From Apium graveolens (lineage: Eukaryota > Streptophyta > Magnoliopsida > Apiales > Apiaceae), in assembly GCF_009905375.1 (NCBI RefSeq), contig NW_027417630.1, forward strand, positions 1 to 64,000: a stretch of DNA of 64,000 bases. Reading direction: 5' to 3'. The notes beneath the pieces were generated by a model that saw only the letters and a list, made by a program, of their open reading frames with translations, ran no database searches and had not been told where the DNA came from. Made by a program: the position numbers and the translations under genes. Each line of letters begins with the position of its first letter. Within the stretch, counting starts at the first letter, position 1. Shown in pieces: positions 36,701 through 47,425 of the stretch.

Positions 36701-37025
36701 GATCCCAATCCAGGAAGAAAGCTTTGAGTTGCCCGAGCAGGTGGAGTGTTGATAGATAGTATGTGTGTGTGTTTGAATAAAAGTTGAACTTAGTTTAAAA
36801 TGAATTAGACAATGGTTTGTAATAAAGAGAGTTTTTGAGACTTTGAATGTTGGTTTGTAATAAAAGTAGTTAGTGGTTCTTGTTTTCATACTTCAACCTA
36901 AAAAGATCCTGGTTAGTGTTAAAGGGGTTTAATTTCATTTCTTTATTAATTGTTAATCAGATTGTACAAGTTTGGTGATTAGCTAGTAACCCCAGACTTA
37001 TACCCCGGGTCTGGAAGGCGTTACA
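33712..37025 (+). mobile_element. Element C 5' LTR (first ~30 bp missing)
   Basis: It aligns with 43037-46350 with equal length (3314 bp). Upstream of 33712 there is no match to the 30 bases that open the 3' LTR (TGTAACGACTGGG...). It ends GGAAGGCGTTACA. Confidence 0.92.
34275..34282 (+). promoter_or_regulatory. Probable TATA box, C 5' LTR
   Basis: TATAAATA, a full plant TATA consensus, about 590 bp into the LTR. The 3' LTR (43600-43607) and the G LTR (47994-48001) keep it in the same context, which supports a promoter role. Confidence 0.6.
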
Positions 37026-37029
37026 GGTT

Positions 37030-37041
37030 TGGCATCAGAGA
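37030..37041 (+). other. Primer binding site, element C (variant tRNA-Met type)
   Basis: TGGCATCAGAGA, two mismatches from TGGTATCAGAGC, four bases after the LTR end at 37025. Confidence 0.75.
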
Positions 37042-37199
37042 TGTATGTTTGGTCCCTGAAAACAAGAACATTAGGATTAAGATAGGATAGGGAGATCACA
37101 TAAGATAGGGATAGTCAAAGTAGGATGAATAGTGTTAGGATTTAGGTCAAATTAGAATAGGGAAATAATCTTAGGATTGTTAATGACCTTTTCTTTTCT

Positions 37200-37949
37200 T
37201 TGGTATATTATCAGATGGTATCTTCTGGTTATTCTGCATCTTCCGAGAGGACAGTCATTGGGCCAGTAGCACCAGCCATACCTCCAGTATCTGAGTATAT
37301 ATTTCCTCCTCTACCACCTCCACCACCATTGCCACAGGAGCCGGAACCACCAGTACAGGGGATAGTGCATGACCCCATAGAGATGTTTGATCTATTTGAG
37401 TTCTTCGAGCCGATGGTTCTTTTACCTATTGAGCACCAGTTTATACTAGGTATTGAGCAGGAGTTACCACTACCACCATTGTTACCTCCTATACCAGTGC
37501 ATGCCCCAGAGCCGGACGTAGTTCAGATGATTCCAGTAGAGGGGATGAGAGAGCATGATGTGGATCTACAGTTAGGTTTACCCCAGCAGGGTGCAGGTAT
37601 TCCGAGGGTTCCTTCTCAGGAGTCAGTAGGTCAGGTTGCTCAGCCGCATATGGTACCATACCATGAGTATAGAGTTATTTGGGATGATATGGAGTATTGG
37701 CGGGCACAGTGTCGGGAGATTATGCATCTGTTTGATCAGAGGGACAGAGGACCGTTAGCGGCCCTACAGCCGGATTATTATATGAGACAGCGATTACAGT
37801 CAGTGTTGATGAGTGCTACTTGGGAGCTGGATGACTTGACTCATGATGGACCTCCTTCTTTTGCAGAATTCTACAGGGTTTTTCGCTTGGCACAGACTTT
37901 GGTCCAGGCACTTAGAGAGGAGCTTAGGCGTATTCCGCCTGGGTTCTGA
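37200..37949 (+). CDS. Element C upstream ORF: proline-rich acidic protein, function unknown
   Basis: An uninterrupted 249-codon ORF between the primer site and gag. A second in-frame ATG at 37215 is an alternative start. The first third is Pro-rich (poly-Pro run near residues 40-46) and acidic, with hydrophobic and Glu-rich stretches to about residue 115. The last third (about 160-249) looks like a folded, partly helical domain, with charged and aromatic residues, ending in ALREELRRIPPGF. There is no signal peptide, membrane segment, zinc knuckle or protease motif. It stays open although the gag-pol 480 bp downstream has eight stops. Additional ORFs before gag are known in some plant Ty3/gypsy elements (for example Ogre); I do not recognise this family. 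Confidence 0.7.
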   Translation: MVYYQMVSSGYSASSERTVIGPVAPAIPPVSEYIFPPLPPPPPLPQEPEPPVQGIVHDPIEMFDLFEFFEPMVLLPIEHQFILGIEQELPLPPLLPPIPVHAPEPDVVQMIPVEGMREHDVDLQLGLPQQGAGIPRVPSQESVGQVAQPHMVPYHEYRVIWDDMEYWRAQCREIMHLFDQRDRGPLAALQPDYYMRQRLQSVLMSATWELDDLTHDGPPSFAEFYRVFRLAQTLVQALREELRRIPPGF

Positions 37950-38430
37950 GAGGGTTTGAGACGGTGACTCCAGAGTACATGTGTATATAGAGGCAGCATA
38001 GTATAACCTAGTGAGTAGTGTGTATGTGTGTATCAGTAGTTTAACTTGTAGTAGTAGTTTAACTTGTAGCGATAGTGTGACTTGTAGCCGTAGTGATGAC
38101 CAGTAGCCCGAGACTTTTTGTATCAAGCATTTACACCTGAAGCTGGTGTCACATATATATAAGATGAACTTTTTCAAATTCTTTTATTTAAATTTCAGTC
38201 TTTACAGTTTTACAGCATTTACTTTCACTTTACAGTTTTTCATATTATAATTCCTGTTGAAAAAAAACAATTATTTTATTTAACTGTTTACATTTCCAGT
38301 CTGTTCACTCAGCAATTGTTTTCTTTAAATAAACCATGTTATGAATACAGGATAAATTGTTTTCCATACATATTGTCGATTGTTTATTAAACTGTTAAAT
38401 AAATATCACCTGTTTTATTATCAGAAGAAG
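37950..38430 (+). other. Spacer between upstream ORF and gag of element C
   Basis: T-rich, non-coding, about 480 bp. The GTAGTTTAACTTGTAG words at 38034-38090 are a short repeat. A pyrimidine-rich stretch followed by TTATCAG just before the gag ATG could be a splice acceptor that lets gag be translated from a spliced RNA; this is inference. Confidence 0.5.
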
Positions 38431-41400
38431 ATGGCACCAAAAAGAAAGACTAGGGCTGAGACCTCTAACAGCAATTCTGAGAATCTGACTAATGAGACCA
38501 TGAACCAAATGTTCCATCTGATGCAACAACAGATGGTAATGATGCAGTAGCAGATGCAGCATCAGCAACAGCAGATATGACAACAAATGTTACAACAGCC
38601 ACCTCGTCCTGAGCTTCAATTACCACAAGTATTACCTGTTGTTACTTTTAAGCAGTTTCAGTCAGTTAAACCTCCAGAGTTTGAAGGGACTACTGATCCT
38701 ATTAAAGCTACCACATGGTTAAAAGAAGTAGAGAAAGCGTTCGCACTAGTGAAGGTAGGTGAGGACCAGAAGACTGATTTTGCTAGTTACTTGTTGAAAG
38801 GAGAGGCGAATTATTGGTGGAAATCTAAAAAGGCCTTAGAGGGTGAAGAAGTTATTGCATGGGATAGGTTTAAAGAGTTGTTTTTAGAAAAGCATTTTCC
38901 TCGCTATGTGAAGAATCAAATGCAGATTAAGTTCCTAGAACTGAAGAAGGGAAATATGTCCGTGGCAGAATATGAAGCCAAATTTACTGAGTTGGCTAGG
39001 TTTGTTCCAGAACAGGTTGACACTGAAGAAAAACTAGTTCAAAGGTTTCAAGAAGGGTTATGACCATAGATTCGTGGCCAAGTTGTAGTTTTCGAATTAA
39101 CGACGTATACCGCCGTAGTTCAGAAAGCTTTGATTATAGAAGGGGAAAGTGAAAGATCTCAGCAAGACAAGGGACAGGGAAGTTTCCAAGATCGCTCCAG
39201 CAGAAAGCCGGGATTCAAAGCCCGGGAAAATTTGAATTTTAAAAGGATAGGACAAGGTTCACAGAAGGCAGATAATCATTTCCAAACCTCTAGTCAGCAG
39301 GGAATGGTCAGAGTTCCAGTGCCGTACTGCAAGACATGTAATCGAAAGCATACTGGTGTATGTATCAAAAGGGATGTAATGTGTTATCGGTGTAAGCAGA
39401 AAGGGCATTATTCTAACGAATTTCCAACAGGTAGAACAGCAGAGATGACTTGTTTCCAGTGTGGAAAAAAAGGGCATATCACCAGAAATTGCAAAGGATC
39501 AGCTATGGCAGCCAGTGTTCCGAGAGTGTTAGCATTACCTCCGCCGCCGCCTAATCAACCCAAAGCAAGAACTTTTAACATGACCATGAAAGAAGCGGTG
39601 CAGAGTCCGAGTGTTATTGCAGGTACGCTTTTGGTGAATTCCGTAATTTCAAAAGTATTAATTGATTCTGGAGCTACTCGTTCATTTGTTTTTGAAGAAT
39701 TTCTTGATAAGTTACATTGTGAAATCGAATGGTTGGGCGAAATGTTAATTATAAAATTAGCGAATGACGACCAAGTTCCGGTAGATCGAGTATGTCCTGC
39801 GTGTGATATAGAAATAGCCGGACATCATTTTTCGGTAGATTTAATTCCTTTTAAGCTAGGAGAATTCAATATTATCTTGGGAATGGATTGGTTAGCATGT
39901 CATAACGCTCAGATAGATTGCGCGAATAAGAGAGTCAAATTGCGAACTGCGGAAAATGCAACGGTAATATTCAAAGGCGAAAAACAGCAGAAGAAATTTC
40001 TTACTGTGATGCAGGCTAAACGATTGCTTCGACAAGGATGTGAGGCATACATAGCTTACGTGTTAGATACTGAAAGAGGAAGTCCTAGAATATAAGACAT
40101 TCCAATTGTGTGCAAGTTTCCAGACGTCTTTCCAGACGAGCTTCCAGGGTTACCACCAGAGCGAGAAATTGAGTTCACAATTGATCTAGCACCAGGTACA
40201 GAACCAGTTTCGAAAGCTCCATATCGGATGGCTCCAGTCGAAATGAAGGAATTGACAATGCAACTGCAAGATCTTCTAGACCGAGGCATCATACGACCTA
40301 GTGTATCCCCATGGGGTGCACCGGTGTTATTTATGAAGAAGAAGGACGACATCATGCGATTATGCATTGACTATAGGGAATTGAATAAACTCACTATCAA
40401 GAACAAGTATCCCTTACCGAGAATCGACGATTTGTTCGATCAGCTAAAAGGAGCAGCATGGTTTTCAAAGATAGATTTGCGATCAGGCTATCATCAATTG
40501 AAGATTAAAGCTGACGATATTCCAAAGACTGCGTTTCGTACAAGATATGGGCATTACGAGTTTTTGGTAATGGCATTCGGTCTGACAAACACGCCAGCAG
40601 CATAAATGGATTTGATGAACAGAGTATTCAAGAAATATTTGGATAAATTCGTGCTTGTATTCATTGATGACATCTTGATTTACTCCAAGTCAGAAGAAGA
40701 GCATGCAGAATACTTGAAAATAGCTTTGGAAATTCTGAGGAAAGAGCAACTATACGCAAAATTTTTGAAATGTGAATTCTGGTTAAGAGAAGTACAATTT
40801 CTAGGGCATATTATCAGTAGAGAAGGCATCCAAGTCGATCCAACGAATATTGAAGCTGTGTTAAATTGGGAAAGACCAAGGACGCCGACAGAAGTTCGAA
40901 GTTTCTTGGGATTGGCAGGATATTATCGAAGGTTTGTCAAAGATTTTGCGAAAATAGTAACGCCGCTGACCAAGTTAACTCGAAAAAGTGAAAGGTTTGA
41001 ATGGAGTGATAAGTGTGAAGAAAGTTTTCAAGAGCTGAAAAATCGGTTAGTAACCGCACCAGTACTTGTATTGCCAGACGAGCTAGGAAATTTCGTCATT
41101 TTCAGCGACGCTTCGTATCGCGGGTTAGGATGTGTACTGATGCAGCACAGTAACGTCATCGCATATGCTTCGAGACAACTTAAACCTCATGAACAAAAAT
41201 ATCCCACTCATGATCTGGAATTGGCAGCGATCGTATTTGCGTTGAAGCTTTGGAGACATTATCTCTACGGTGAAAAATGTGAAATTTACACAGATCATAA
41301 AAGTCTAAAGTATATCTTTACGCAAAAGGAGCTGAACATGCGACAACGTTGATGCCTGGAATTGATAAAGGATTACGACGTCATGATTAGTTATCATCCA

Positions 41401-42968
41401 GGGAAAGCAAATGTTGTAGCTGATGCGCTGAGCAGGAAAGAAAGATTGAATCGGTTAACTTCGTGTGAAGACTTAATCAAGGAATTCGACAAATTGGAAA
41501 TTGAGATTCGTGTTCCCAATGAATCTGCAGAAGCTATCTACACTATGACTTTCCAACCGAAATTGTTAGAAAATATTCGCCGCTGTCAAAATGAAGTGAT
41601 GAGTCAAGATGACGACCTGACGGGAGAAGAAATCATAACTCAGAAAGATAATGAAGGAATTTTACGCTTTGCGTCGAGAATCTGGATCCCTAACGTAGTA
41701 GAATTAAAAGAAGAAATAATGCGAGATGCGCACAATTCGAAGTATTCCATTCATCCAGGAAGTACAAAAATGCATCGTGATCTGTCTGGTGGCCGAACAT
41801 GAAGAAGGAAATAGCTGAATGGATAAGTAAGTGCTACACATGCCAGCGAGTTAAAGCGGAACATCAACGTCCGAGTGGATTATTGCAACCATTAGACATT
41901 CCAGAATGGAAATGGGAACATCTAGCGATGGATTTTGTGGTAGGACTACCAAGGACAAAGGCAAATCATGATGCGATATGGGTAATCATTGACAGACTCA
42001 CGAAGTCGGCACATTTTTTACCAATCAATGAAAGATTTTCACTCGACAAGCTAGTGCACATATATCTCAAAGAAATTGTGATGCGATATGGAGTTCCAGT
42101 ATCTATCGTGTCTGATCGAGATCCTCGTTTCAACTCAAGATTTTGGAGATAATTTCAAGAATGTCTTGGAACTAAATTGAACATGAGTACCGCTTATCAT
42201 CCGCAAACTGACGGGCAAAGTGAAAGAACTATCCAAACGATTGAAGACATGCTACAAGTTTGTACGATCGATTTTGAAGGCAGTTGGGATGAACATCTAC
42301 CCCTAGTGGAATTTTCTTATAATAACAGTTATCACACCAGCATTGGAATGCCACCGTATGAAGCATTGCACGGGAGAAAATGCAGATCACCAGTATATTG
42401 GGATGAAGTTGGAGAACGCAAAATTTTGGGTCCAGAACTAATTCAACAAATGAAAGAAAAGATTGAACTCATTCGAAAATGACTCGATGCAGTGCAAAAC
42501 AGGCAACACAAATATGCAGATCAAGCCAGGAAAGATATGGACTATCAGGAAGGAGAAAATGTACTACTCAAAATATCGCCATGGAAAGGATTAACCAGAT
42601 TTAGCAATAAGGGTAAATTGAAACCACGATATGTTGGACCGTTTGAAATTTTGAAGAAAGTGGGAAAAGTTGCATACAAATTAGCTTTACCGCCTCATAT
42701 GCAGCATATTCACAATGTGTTTCACGTGTCCATGCTTAAGCGATATAATCCTGATTCTAGGCATGTAATCGAGTATGAGCCGATAGAAATCCAACCTGAT
42801 TTGTCTTTTATAGAACAGCCGGTAAGAATTTTAGATCGGCGAGAGAAAGTGTTGAGAAATAAGTCTGTATATTTAGTGCGAGTGTTTTGGAGAAATCCTA
42901 TGGTTGAAGAATCAACCTGGGAACTCGAAAGTGAAATATTAGAGAAATACCCTCATTTGTTTTCATAG
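38431..42968 (+). pseudogene. gag-pol: Element C gag-pol with chromodomain (eight stops, one frameshift)
   Basis: A single ancestral frame from ATG 38431. In order: a Gln/Met-rich gag leader; capsid (about 38640-39060); zinc knuckles (about 39380-39490; the first has Phe for the last Cys, the second, CFQCGKKGHITRNC, is whole); protease IDSGATRSF (39661); RT with FIDDILIYS (about 40660); RNase [13 protein letters not shown] (about 41107); integrase zinc domain, then core MDFVVGLP, VSDRDPRF and DGQSERTIQT; and a C-terminal chromodomain (about 42820-42968). Stops: 38548, 38578, 39061, 40093, 40603, 41350, 42150 and 42480. A frameshift lies near 41785-41800. The chromodomain suggests insertion guided by heterochromatin marks. 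Confidence 0.93.
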
Positions 42969-42993
42969 AAGATTCTGAGGACAGAATCCTTTT

Positions 42994-43006
42994 AAGGGGG
43001 GAAGGA
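42994..43006 (+). other. Polypurine tract of element C
   Basis: AAGGGGGGAAGGA directly before TGTAAC of the 3' LTR at 43007. Confidence 0.9.
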
Positions 43007-46000
43007 TGTAACGACTGGGAACTTTACGTTTATATTATATCCTGATTCTAATAAAATATGTGAATTAATGTGTCATTTATGTGTGATTATCTGATAAACC
43101 CTAAATGTTACGTGATACGTGTATCCCATGTCATTTCTGTATTTTTAAGGTATTTTTCAGATATTTTATTATGCATTTATAGGTTTTATTTCAAACGTTT
43201 TACGACCCAAACGATGATTTTAAAGCCAGTATTTCAAATAAAATAATGGGCCCTATTTTTCATCAAATGGCTTTTACAATCGCCTTGTTCTGAACATCTA
43301 GATAATTTATAAATTTTTTCATTTTGCGAAAAATAATTTTTCCGGGCACCATTGGGTGTCAAAAACCCCACAAAAATCACATTTTTATTTTTATAAAATT
43401 ATAGGACTTTCATTTATATTATTTCTTTGCATTTTTGCATTATTCACAATTTTTCGGAATTTTTGGCATATATATTGCATATATAAAATATTTATAAATT
43501 AAATTTTAATACTCAAAAATTATAAAAATTAGGGCCCAATATTTTTATTTAATGTATAATTAGCCCCTTAATTTTAATTAGGAGTATTATTTTTACTACT
43601 ATAAATAGCCTAATTTTTATTTAATTAATTATAATTAATCATTAAAATCTGCAAAATTACCAAAAATTCTCTGAAATCGGGTCGGGAAGAACAGGTTCGG
43701 GTCGAAGAATCAAGTCGTGATTTCTCACTGATTACAGCATCAAATCGTGTGATTCAAGTACTCAAATCGAAGGTTTTGATCCGTTCTTTCTGTTTCTTGC
43801 ATCAATTTCACGTTTTATTGTATCGTTTTTGATTTTTGATTTCTAGGGTTTATGTTCGAATTAGGGCTTTTTGATTCTGGGGTTATTTTGATGTTTTGAT
43901 GATTGATATAGCTTTGTTAGATGATTTACAGTCGATTCATGGTGTTTAATTGAACAAACGATGCTTGGATAGTGATTCACGATTTCTAGGGTTTAGGTCG
44001 AATTTTCAAAACACAACTCGATGATTTCTGTGAATATTTGGTTCCTGTAATGTTAGGGCTTTGATTGTATATGTTCTTAGCTTCATTTTGCACTATATAA
44101 CGTTTGATTTTATGTACAAATGAATGATTTGGGTTTTTGGCCAGAGTTCATGTCGATTTTGATCGGAGAAGATGACCCGAGGGTTATTCTGTGATGATAT
44201 TGCCAGAATTAGATTGCCAGAACGATTTGAAATTGAAACCCTGTGAAAAACGAACCAAACGGTTCCGTTTTTGTCCTGAAAGTGGCTCACCGGATTCTGC
44301 ACCGGTGGCCGGATTCTGGGCAAAATCCGGCGTGTTCTTCATGACCCGGATTTTGACCCGTTTGACCCGTGTAGAATACCCGGGTTTGATCTGATTTTGT
44401 CAGGGATGGTTTTCTGACAACTGTTTCTGGAAATTATTTTTACTTTTTATTTTTATTAATTTTAAAAATCAGTTTTGTTTATTTTGTAAATTGATTAATT
44501 AATTATTCAATTAATTAATTTATATTATAAATAATTCTGAATTATTTTCTAAAAATCAGATTGAATTATTTTCTTATTTATTTATTATTTATTTATTACT
44601 TATTAATTATTTAAAAGTGATTAATTATTTTGATAATTAATCAAATAATTTTCAATAAATCATAATAAATTCATTTTAATTTCAAAAAATTATAGAAAAA
44701 TTATTTTTAATTCTGATTTTCTTAAATAATGATTTAAAAATTATTTTTGGGTTTTAAAAATTAGTAATAATTATTTATAATGATTAATAAATGGAATTAT
44801 CAGTATTTAATTAATAATAATTCAACCGTTAGTCCGTTTTGCGTGAAACAAAAGCCTGTTAACTCAGAAAAATGAATCCTTTTCATTAAAAATAATATCA
44901 AAGCTTAATTTCTTTTAGAAGTTAGTTAATTTTGTAACTTGTTTGATTATCAGTCAAGTTACGTGCCGAGACGAGTCCGAAAAATTCCGGAAAAATGGGA
45001 AAACGAGTCAGATAACGATCAGTTGAGCGATCAGCGAGTCGATTTTGGTTTTAAAAATTATTTTAACCATAAAAAGGATTATGTGCTTATGTGCTTATGT
45101 GTATTACGTGGTTAATCGAGTCTTACTTGCTTATATGTAATACATGAGTCAGTCATAAGCGCATGTGTAGATGTTAGGATCGGTTTGAAGTCGATTCAAG
45201 ATGCAAATGAAGTACGACGTGACTTACCCAGTCTGTTTTGCCAACAGAAGCTCAGCCAACCAGGCCAGCTGAGTCGGTAATAGTCCAAGGTGATAGACAT
45301 AAGTGATTCAATTGCAGTAAGTCGCACAGAAGGCAAGTTTTTCCTCTATTCTACTTTCAGAATAATGATATTGATTCAAATATTTATCACATTTACATTC
45401 TCTTGATTATTGTTCTTGATCACTAATATACAATCCCTATTCCTTTGTTCATATTTCATTTCAATTCTTGATTTCTCCGTTTCTTTGGATTCTTGATTCA
45501 TATTCTGTTGGTAACACATGGAGATTGATATATTCTAGTATTTGGAATATATCAAAGCATACCGATTGTCCCAGTTGCTAAGCGATGGACTGGATAATGA
45601 TATTTTGGGATTGAGTGTGTCTTAATCCTGAGGACCGGGATGACTGGTGTCTCGACGTGGGCCGTAGTGCCTGGGTACCCGACTGGATCTATATATTGAG
45701 ATATGGATCTGCATTATATTCTGACTGATCAGCAGAATATAGATGCGAACTTGTGTCTAGTTTAATTTATTTGTACTCGCCAGTAATGGCCTTCTTTCTA
45801 TTCTCGTGAGGTTATATCTTGGCAGATATACCTGGGATGGCGGATTCATTTAAAATGCTTTAACACTGTTTATATGTTTGTGGACTTGTTGAGCACCTTT
45901 TGGCTCACCGCTTTTGTTGTTATTCACCTTATTGTTTTCAGTTAAGAAGGAATATGAAACCAATCAGGACTCGAGTGGTAAAGAAGCGGGTCAAGCCTCG

Positions 46001-46350
46001 GGATCCTCTTATACCCAAGGTGTTGATCCCAATCCAGGAAGAAAGCTTTGAGTTGCCCGAGCAGGTGGAGTGTTGATAGATAGTATGTGTGCGTGTTTGA
46101 ATAAAAGTTGAACTTAGTTTAAAATGAATTAGACAATGGTTTGTAATACAGAGAGTTTGTGAGACTTTGAATGTTGGTTTGTAATAAAAGTAGTTAGTGG
46201 TTCTTGTTTTCATACTTCAACCTAAAAAGATCCTGGTTAGTGTTAAAGCGGATTAATTTCATTTCTTTATTAATTGTTAATCAGATTGTACAGGTTTGGT
46301 GATTAGCTAGTAACCCCCAGACTTATACCCCGGGTCTGGAGGGCGTTACA
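43007..46350 (+). mobile_element. Element C 3' LTR
   Basis: 3344 bp, TGTAACGACT ... GGAGGGCGTTACA. It is complete at both ends and supplies the 30 bases missing from the 5' LTR. Confidence 0.94.
43600..43607 (+). promoter_or_regulatory. Probable TATA box, C 3' LTR
   Basis: TATAAATA, same context as 34275-34282. If used in this LTR it would drive transcription outward into the flanking DNA. Confidence 0.5.
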
Positions 46351-47425
46351 GTGAGTCCGGACATATACAATTTATATCAACTGCTAGTGTTTTGGAGTTC
46401 ATGTCTAACTACATTCTTGGAGCACCTAGTTTATAAGAATCAGTGTGTGATGCACATATTAGTTTTAGTATAATATGGAGTATAAATTTTTTAAGATTTA
46501 TTTTGAATTTTGAAAATTTTATGATATAAAATTTATCATATAAAACGTTTAATTATATGTTTTGATAATAATTATATACACACGTATATGCTAGCAATAT
46601 CTTTAAAATAAGAGTTATTATACAAAAAATGACATTTCTGATTAAAATATATAGTTTTATTTATATCTATAGATGTGTATAAAAATGATAATTGTGTTTT
46701 AATTAAAAAATAAATTTTAGCCTAGATAAAAAAAGGTGAATTATCCGTAATTTGATTTTAGTTTGTTTTAACCAGGCTCAATTGTATACGGTATTTTATT
46801 TTAACCTAAGACTCATTTTATCAACCAAATCTAAATAATTATTTTCATCTTTATTTTAATTTGTTTAAACTCAAATACAAGATATAATTTTATCTTAGCC
46901 CGGATAGAAGTACCTATTATTTTATTTTAGTTGGCCTAAATATTTTTTGATTTTAATTTTATTTTATCTTAGATATTTAAATAAATCTTTTTCAACCCGA
47001 AGAATAGCATATATTGTTTTGTTTTATTTCGACACTATTATAAAATATGACAAATTATCTTTAGTTTCGTTTTAATAAAATAGTGTGAATATTATAGACA
47101 TAAAAGAAAACCTGTAATTATAGAAGCATGTTATATCAACCAAAATCCAAGTACTTATATTTAATTTATTTTGAATTTTATTTCAATCTAGGTTCAGTAT
47201 CATTTTGTTTCAGTCCGTATGAGTAGTATATATGTTTTCCCGATGTGATTATATCGACAAATGAATTATCTTTAAATTTTACTATTGTTTTACCCCCGGT
47301 TCAATAATTTAATTTTTTAGCCCGTGCCTTTTGTATTTATTATTTTCTCTTGGCCCAATGCAGCAAATCCTGTAAACAATATTTAATTTTTTTATTTGTT
47401 ATTCTGGCACAAGTCAAGCGTAATA
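46351..47425. other. AT-rich region without genes
   Basis: About 1.1 kb between C and G; stops in all frames and no terminal repeats recognised. Confidence 0.7.

Larger units (their letters stand above)
33712..46350 (+). mobile_element. Element C: Tekay/Del-like chromovirus (12.6 kb)
   Basis: Two LTRs of about 3.3 kb, a tRNA-Met-like primer site, an extra ORF before gag, a gag-pol ending in a chromodomain, and a polypurine tract. The LTRs differ by roughly 2% by eye, so it is older than A and H, in keeping with the stops in gag-pol. The first 30 bp of the 5' LTR and the left target duplication are missing; GTGAG (46351-46355) follows the right end. Confidence 0.93.

Noticed and set aside
36614..36889. 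A 91-codon minus-strand ORF in the C 5' LTR (again at 45938-46213)
   Set aside because: Duplicated with the LTR; no recognisable features.
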